Shown: positions 57,801-64,000 of the stretch, in pieces
Numbering within the stretch: the first letter of the stretch is position 1
Layout of the letters: each line of letters opens with the position of its first letter
Assembly (NCBI GenBank): GCA_021904315.1
Contig: CM038919.1
Location: forward strand, 10,726,001 to 10,790,000
Direction of reading: 5' to 3'
DNA length: 64,000 bases
Source of the DNA: Sphagnum magellanicum
Taxonomy: Eukaryota > Streptophyta > Sphagnopsida > Sphagnales > Sphagnaceae
The notes under the pieces: model-generated
The model's input: the letters and a program-made list of their open reading frames with translations, nothing else
The model's database searches: none
Told to the model about the DNA's origin: nothing
Program-made: the position numbers and the translations under genes

Positions 57801-60079
57801 TTGGAACAATTGAGCTTGTGGTCACTAGAATGTATGGCAAGTCTTCAAAGAACTTTATTTTGAGTATTGCTTATGGTCTGGGGGCCTAATGACACACAAG
57901 CCCTATCCATTTTTCCAAAGTTCTACCCACAATATGTATAGTTGGTTGAAACTTACAACACTAGAAAACTTGCAATTTTTTGGCTAAGAATGTTAGTAGT
58001 TTTATGTTTGGTGAACAACAATTTTTGACAAACTTTTCAACCAATTTTGTCATTCCTATGCCCAATGTTGCAAATGTTAAAAGACTAGTGGAAGTCCATA
58101 ACAAAAACACTTAAAGGCAGGATTTTGTGGTGAATTTTGAGGTATGGATAAAACATTTCTTTTCATTTATCTTCTTTTAATTTTGCTTTGCAAATTTATT
58201 TATGAAATTTCCAATTTAGTTGTTCTCATTTTGTTTTTATTGAATAATCATTCGTGGATTATTTGATTGAATGTATCTTTGCAGGTTATTGGAAAGCTCA
58301 TTATTCCATTTGGAACTAGTTGCTTTGAAAATGTTTGTGCACTTTGTTGCTTTCCATCGATGACAATTTGAACTAATGGCCATTACTATTATAGTTACAA
58401 AACATACTTGGAGTTGAAAGTCAACCTCACATTTCTTGCAAAATAAAGTAACATAATGGTGATGATTGTGATTGCATTCTTTTTAGATCATGGATCAAAT
58501 CCTTGTTTGGTCATGATTTGATTGGCCTTTAAATTTTCAAATGAAAACAAGGTTTTTTCTTCAAGTTGTTTCGAGATAAAAACCCATAATTTATATTCAT
58601 CTTGAATCCAACAGTTAAGATTGTTAGATTTTCTATTTTTAACAAAGATGACAAAGAACAATAATAAATTTTATTAAATTGAAAAAAATCCTTAATCAAG
58701 TATATATTTTAAATATAATATTTCACAAAATAATAAATGTGATTTTTTAATGCAATTTTTTGTTTTCAATAAGCTTTAATCTAAAATAAGTTGAAATGGA
58801 AAGAAATTGATATTTACTTACTTATGGGCAAGCACAAAATAATAATCTTATTTGTTTCTGTAATTATAATAAAGTATTCTAAATTTTGAACATTCAAATT
58901 ACAAATATCTAGTAAATTTTATTAATAATACAAAAACATTATAATAATCAATTGGAATAATATCTAAGAAAAATAATTTCAAAACATTTCTATAAATCCT
59001 ATAAATTATCACAAGAATTTACAAAACTTCAAGATAAAAGAAATCATTCAAATTGGACTTTCACATCCTTGTTTTTTATAAATAAAATAACAATAAATAT
59101 TTATGATAGATACTAATATTTTACAAGTACAAAAATAAATCATAATGGTATGTGAAAGAAAATACATAATTCATCAAATATAAAATTGATTCAAATATTA
59201 AATTATAAAGTGGATGTAAGAATTTTGAGTTGAAAAAAGTTGGTTTAAATTGAATTATTAATTTTCAATATAATGTGGGTGATTTTTTATTTGATGCAAT
59301 AACATATTTATTGAAATACTCAATTAATTTTAAAATGATGTGAAAAAATAGCAGTCACATTCATTTAAAGGAATTTTTAAGACTTGGGACACCTAAAGCT
59401 TTAAAATGTCATAGGTGAAAATTAACTTTGAATTTGTTGCATGATCTCCACCATGGGAATGCAAATCATGAAAAACTTTATACTTAAAAATGTTCATTTC
59501 AGCAATAAATGGTGGATTATGGGGTAATTTCACTTCTATTTGTTGGATATCTAAATATTGCATCGTTCAATTCATATTTGGAATAAAAACAATGGTCGGA
59601 TTATGGTTTAGATAGAACAAGAACCTCTGAACCTTGTATATGGGAACAATCATTTTGAACCTGCTACAATTTATTCATAAATTACAAATATTCCTATTCA
59701 TATTTATAATACTAAAAAAAGGGAAAAAACTACTAATCATAATATGAATATAAAAAATTAAACCAAAACATTTGATAAAAAACAAAAATATTTAGTCAGA
59801 ATTTAGAATTAAATAAAAATTTGTTACAAAAAAATTTAACCCATTATGATCGGATGCCACAAGAAATTGCTTTGATATTTAATTAGAAATATCCATATCT
59901 ACATTTAAACACATTACAAATTAAACAACATTTGAAATACTTGGAATCAAAAGAAAATAAAAGTCAGGTAAATGTTGGTATTTCTTTGGAAAATAATGAA
60001 CATTGTTTTAGTAGAGTAATTGAAAATATTTCAATAGAACATAACAAAAATATTCCAAAAAAATATTATCATCTAATAT
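54836..60079. other. AT-rich, gene-free DNA
   Basis: Composition is very AT-rich, with frequent stops in all frames. No gene, RNA gene or defined repeat was recognised. It is probably decayed transposon sequence that can no longer be read. The part next to 60.1 kb may be the degraded 5' part of the Helitron. Confidence 0.5.
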
Positions 60080-61406
60080 AATTCATCAAAACATTGATGT
60101 GCAATTTTTAAAAAAAGAAAAAAAGTTTGAATGCCTTGTCAAAAGAAAATTTTAATATAAAGAAGACATTAAATATATTGGTAAACATGTATGTTACTAT
60201 TGTCAAAGGTTACATTTAAAATATCAAATTTTTATTGTATCAAAACCATATACTGAAAAATTCCCTAGTGAACTAAAGAATGAAAATAGTTTAAAAATAT
60301 GTAAATCTTGTAACAATATGAAAATTTGACATTGGAAAACCTTTTGATTTAGTTTTACAAAATCATATTATAACTAATAACCAAATATGAATTTTTTGAA
60401 TGTTAAATAAAATAAAAGAATGTTTAGTTACACCATGTTTAATATTCGCACAAATATTTCAATTACACGGATATGAACAATATGGATTACATTGAAGAAT
60501 TGTCAATGTCCCAACAAATATAAATATTATTCCAATTTTTTTACCTCAAATGTTGTATGAAGATTGTTCAAAAAAATAAAAATAAAAGAAAGTTAGAATA
60601 TATATATATGGTTATGTTTGACCTAACATATTTATAAAATCATTACAAGAAATTTATAAAACACCTTTGTATGTAGTTGCAAATGTTACAATAAGACCAA
60701 ATTGGCAAAGTGCAACATGTTGCAAATGCAAGTGGAAATAATTATGAAAATAAAAAATTTCCATAACTTTTGATTTCCATAATTTAGACAAATTCAAAAA
60801 AATTATAGAAGGGAATTTTAGAGAAAAATTGGTACAAAACATATTGAATTTTGAACAATTTTTTATGATGATTCAAAAACTTTTGCAATTGCTTTAGGAA
60901 AAGGTTTTCAACCACTTGGATTATTTTGTGATCCATATTTAGAATAATATAATTTTCCAATGTTGTTTTATGGCAATCCAAGACCATCGTTTACACGTTC
61001 ATATCAAAAGATAGTACAAATTGAATTTAACAAGTGTTAGCAGGAAATTCGCATATCGTATAACAAATATGTTTTTCAAAATGATCAAAATTTTAATACA
61101 TTTTAATTTTTTTTGTGTGAATTTGTATCAAAAAAATAATTATTTGGTTGAATATTCATAGCTAATGATGTTTCAAAGAATGTAAATCTAGACAAAATAT
61201 TAAAATCCAATTTAGGTTATACATAATTAGGTCATATTATAACATTTCCAAATTATCTTTTTCTTTTTGAAAAAACGTCTTCACAATGATTAAACAACTT
61301 GAACCTCCATCTTTTTTCAATATTGTAACATTTACAATAGGTGTAAATAATTGGTCTATTTTTGTAAAAAAATTAAAAGATTTATATATTGAACATGTTC
61401 AAAATC

Positions 61407-61446
<40 letters not shown>

Positions 61447-63204
61447 CAAGAGGCCAATTATGGCTTTTTCATCCCTACAAAAGGATTGATCCTTGCATAA
61501 TCATGGTCATGATGATGATGATGTTACTATGATGGATGGCAACTTGTGTTTGTGGTAATCCTACAATGGACAACAATGGTGAATCATGTGACATGCATCC
61601 TGACAGTAATGATCATAAATGATGCATTGCCCACTTTTGATGTAAACGTGATAAATAGACTCAAGTTGGATTAATGCAATTTGGCCTTAAAATGTGACTT
61701 CTTGCTCAAAAATAACTACATGCTATATGACTTTCTTGTCAATATTCATGTCCTAACTTTGGACCTAACATGACCACTTTTGTGTGCAAAAAATCCCCAC
61801 ATGTTCCCCTACTCAAAATCATCAATTTTCTTTATTCAAATCATGTAAAACAATGGAGTCCTTCAAAGTGTAGATAATTTTTCATTTCAAATGAGAAGAA
61901 ACATAAAAGATTTTCTTTTAAATGACCTTGTCACTTGCATGCATTATTATGAACATAAGATGAATAGCTTTCGAACATTTTTTTAAAGTAATAATATTTT
62001 ATTTGGAGAAATAAATGATTCTTTTTTAATAACAAAATTCCAATCCACAAGTTTAGCCCATGATCATGGATTGTTATGGTGTAATAATGTTCCTAGATTT
62101 GGAATTTTTACAAATGAAGAAATCAAATTTTTCATGATAAATATTTAACAATTGATCAAAATATTCTCAACACAAAAATTTGTAATAATCAAATACGTCA
62201 ATATAAACGAACATGTTGGAAAAAAAACAACTAGTTTGTTGATTCAAATACTCAAAACCACCAATGAAATGTACAAAAATATTATCAGCTTTAAATGAAA
62301 AGGATAATAATTCAACTCTTTGTGAAATAACTTTTCAAATTTTCAAAAACCTTATTGATATGAAATTAGGTCTAAATTTTTTATTTGATTAATTTTTTAT
62401 CAAAGTTACATTTAAATGAATAGACTTATTTACTTGCTTTTAAATGTACAATAAAAAAACCCACATTGTTTTTAAAACATAAACCAAATGATATATGAAC
62501 AAATTCTTTTAATATACATGCAAGACCTTTGTGGGAAGCAAATACAAATGCACAATTCATTTTGGATCCATACATAATCGTAGCTTATTGCACTTCTTAT
62601 TTTTTAAAAATAAATAAATTTGTTACATGATAAATACAAATCATATTGGACAAATGTAAGCATGAAAAAACTACAACATTTGAACGAATTAAAAAACTAA
62701 GAAATGCATTTTTAAATGCACAACAAATGTCAATTCAACAAGCAGTACATATATGTTTATCCATCCCATTATATCATTCAACAAGATCATTCCAATTTAT
62801 AAATACTTGTGAAGAAAATAATAGGGTATTTTCTTATTACCACCAAAAATACTAAACAAATTATCTCCAAATTCAATAGACATCTATTTCAAAATATTAA
62901 TTGAAAGATACAAAACACAAAATGAATCACTACACCATATTTCTTTAGCAAAATGTTTTGCCAATTTTGATACTAAATCATTAAAAAAATGTAAACGCAA
63001 TAAAATTATATTTGGGTTTCACTTAATCTTCATAAAGATCTAGAAATTTATTATAAAAAATAGTTGCTTTTATTTATGCCTTTTCATGGATAAAAAAATA
63101 ATTTAAAAGTTCAACATCTTTCATGGAAAGATGTTTATGTCAATCTAAAAACTGATGTTGAAAAAATTAAAAAATAATTTCAATATAATTTCAATATATT
63201 AAAT
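60080..63204 (+). mobile_element. Decayed Helitron (Rep/HUH part), truncated
   Basis: Helitron protein sequence can be followed across three frames with many stops and frameshifts. In order: CxxC pairs HVCYYCQR (60186-60209) and ICKSCNN (60297-60317); GRIVNVPTN-like text with FLPQMLYEDC (about 60470-60570); MIKQLEPPSFFNIVTF (61286-61333); NDLVTCMHYYEHKMNSFR (61921-61974); the HUH nuclease motif LAHDHGLLWC (62053-62082, histidines at 62059 and 62065); IRQYKRTCWKKN (about 62188-62223); NAFLNAQQMSIQQAVH and YHSTRSFQFINTC (within 62646-62855); and SWKDVY...LKTDVEKIKK, running to 63200. Helitrons move by rolling-circle replication through a Rep nuclease fused to a Pif1 helicase. The helicase half is absent, because the sequence is cut at 63205. 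AT enrichment and stop codons fit long decay under cytosine methylation. Confidence 0.75.
61414..61444. repeat. (AT)n microsatellite inside the Helitron
   Basis: A run of about 31 bases of alternating AT lies within the decayed Helitron, after the recognisable MIKQLEPP block. Confidence 0.95.
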
Positions 63205-64000
63205 TGTAACCGGAAAAAGAAGGGGGACACGAACGAATCCAAGACACAGAACTCACACAGGTACCCGTCCGACCCCTCTTGCCACCACAACTGCATTCCT
63301 TCTGGGATAATCACCCTTAGAAGCTCTCCTAGTATTGCTGTAGTACAATACCACTCTCCCTAAGCACACAAGCTATTCATCTGAAACTGCAAGTCTACGG
63401 AGACAATGTGCGATTCTGCTCATGACCCTCAGACCGGATCTCTCATCATGTAGCTACATAACCAGATGACAAGACAGATACAAAAACCGAACCCTCAAAA
63501 CAACTGTTCGATCTTTATTACAATGCCGAATACTCCGACAGCACAAGCATCCATGCTACTGGGATTGTCTTGATCTGTACTGCTATTCCTAGATTCAAAA
63601 GCTCGCGTCCGTCAATTGCAAATCGCAGCGGAAGAGAAAAACCATGCAGACTGACTTGGAACCTTATTAAGCTTCTGTTCTTCCTCTCCTTTTTTTCTTC
63701 CCTCCTCTTGTCCGTTTAAATTAAGGTCCTACTCATCATTCGTCTAGCCGTTTCTGGCTTCTTCCAGAAGCTTGGTTAGCCCTTTGCAAATTGTTTCCCT
63801 CCAAAGCTCATCAATGAGGCCCGCAATCCCTCATCAAATTCGCCGTCAAAGAGCCATGCATTCCATGCAAAGGAAATACCATCAACACAAAATCAGAGAT
63901 CCGCCGTCACTCTCCATTAGAGGCGGCCAAACCGTCCCCTCGTTCACACGTCAAGTCCAGTCTAGAGAGTTTTCTGGAACGGTCACCCATTGTCCGGCTA
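63205..64000 (-). mobile_element. Probable LTR-retrotransposon end (partial, reverse orientation)
   Basis: Composition changes abruptly at 63205, from very AT-rich to balanced. The new sequence begins TGTAACCGG, so its reverse complement ends CCGGTTACA, the TG...CA form of long terminal repeats. On the minus strand a TATA-like TTAATAAGG (about 63665-63675) is followed some 150 bases later by AATAAAGAT (about 63512-63522), in promoter then poly(A) order as in U3-R-U5. No coding sequence is visible. The other end and any internal genes lie beyond the window. It sits directly where the Helitron reading stops. Confidence 0.5.

Overview
The window is plant nuclear DNA. The genes have many short introns, nearly all GT-AG. 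Scattered TTTAGGG/AAACCCTAA motifs, plastid-style N-termini, a land-plant IRX10-type xylan synthase and a plant BE1-type branching enzyme all point to a land plant. The proteins read as somewhat diverged from flowering-plant homologues as I remember them, so a seedless lineage (moss, lycophyte or fern) is my guess; the species cannot be fixed from sequence reading alone. No bacterial, organellar, tRNA, rRNA or CRISPR features were seen.

Layout: 1-4.4 kb is mostly gene-free. A PPR-SMR gene (+, 4399-6481) converges on a fructosamine/ketosamine-3-kinase gene (-, 7625-10494). A TPR-like gene fragment (11.2-11.9 kb, -) precedes a 20-exon plastidic branching-enzyme-like gene of the BE1/EMB2729 type (+, 12197-19282). 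After 4 kb of AT-rich spacer, an SFT2-type Golgi transport gene (-, 23330-25376) sits head-to-head with an intronless VMA21-like V-ATPase assembly gene (+, 25767-26117), sharing about 390 bp. A second head-to-head pair may lie at 28.3-28.9 kb: an unidentified minus-strand reading frame and a tail-anchored START-like protein gene (+, 28850-30332). A 23-exon alanyl-tRNA synthetase gene (+, 33659-42579) and an IRX10/GT47 xylosyltransferase gene (-, 45591-48281) complete the genic part.

From about 48.8 kb the sequence becomes repeat-dominated. Two families of degenerate tandem repeats (48.85-49.7 kb) are followed by very AT-rich DNA holding a possible non-autonomous DNA transposon, a tRNA-derived SINE-like unit, and a heavily decayed Helitron (about 60.1-63.2 kb). 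The Helitron zinc-finger and HUH-nuclease regions can still be read in three frames. It is interrupted at 63205 by what looks like an LTR-retrotransposon end in reverse orientation, which runs off the window.

Exon boundaries were placed by hand using splice signals, reading-phase continuity and remembered family sequences. Phase closes across 61 introns in seven genes. Four of these introns seem to use GC-AG rather than GT-AG, a high share for a plant. The genes look like ordinary housekeeping genes (RNA metabolism, sugar repair, glucan metabolism, endomembrane traffic, translation, cell wall) with no operon-like logic. I did not find a convincing new biological system; the most interesting points are the GC-AG introns, the catalytically altered branching enzyme with an upstream ORF in a duplicated leader, the tail-anchored START-like protein, and the nested Helitron/LTR insertion.
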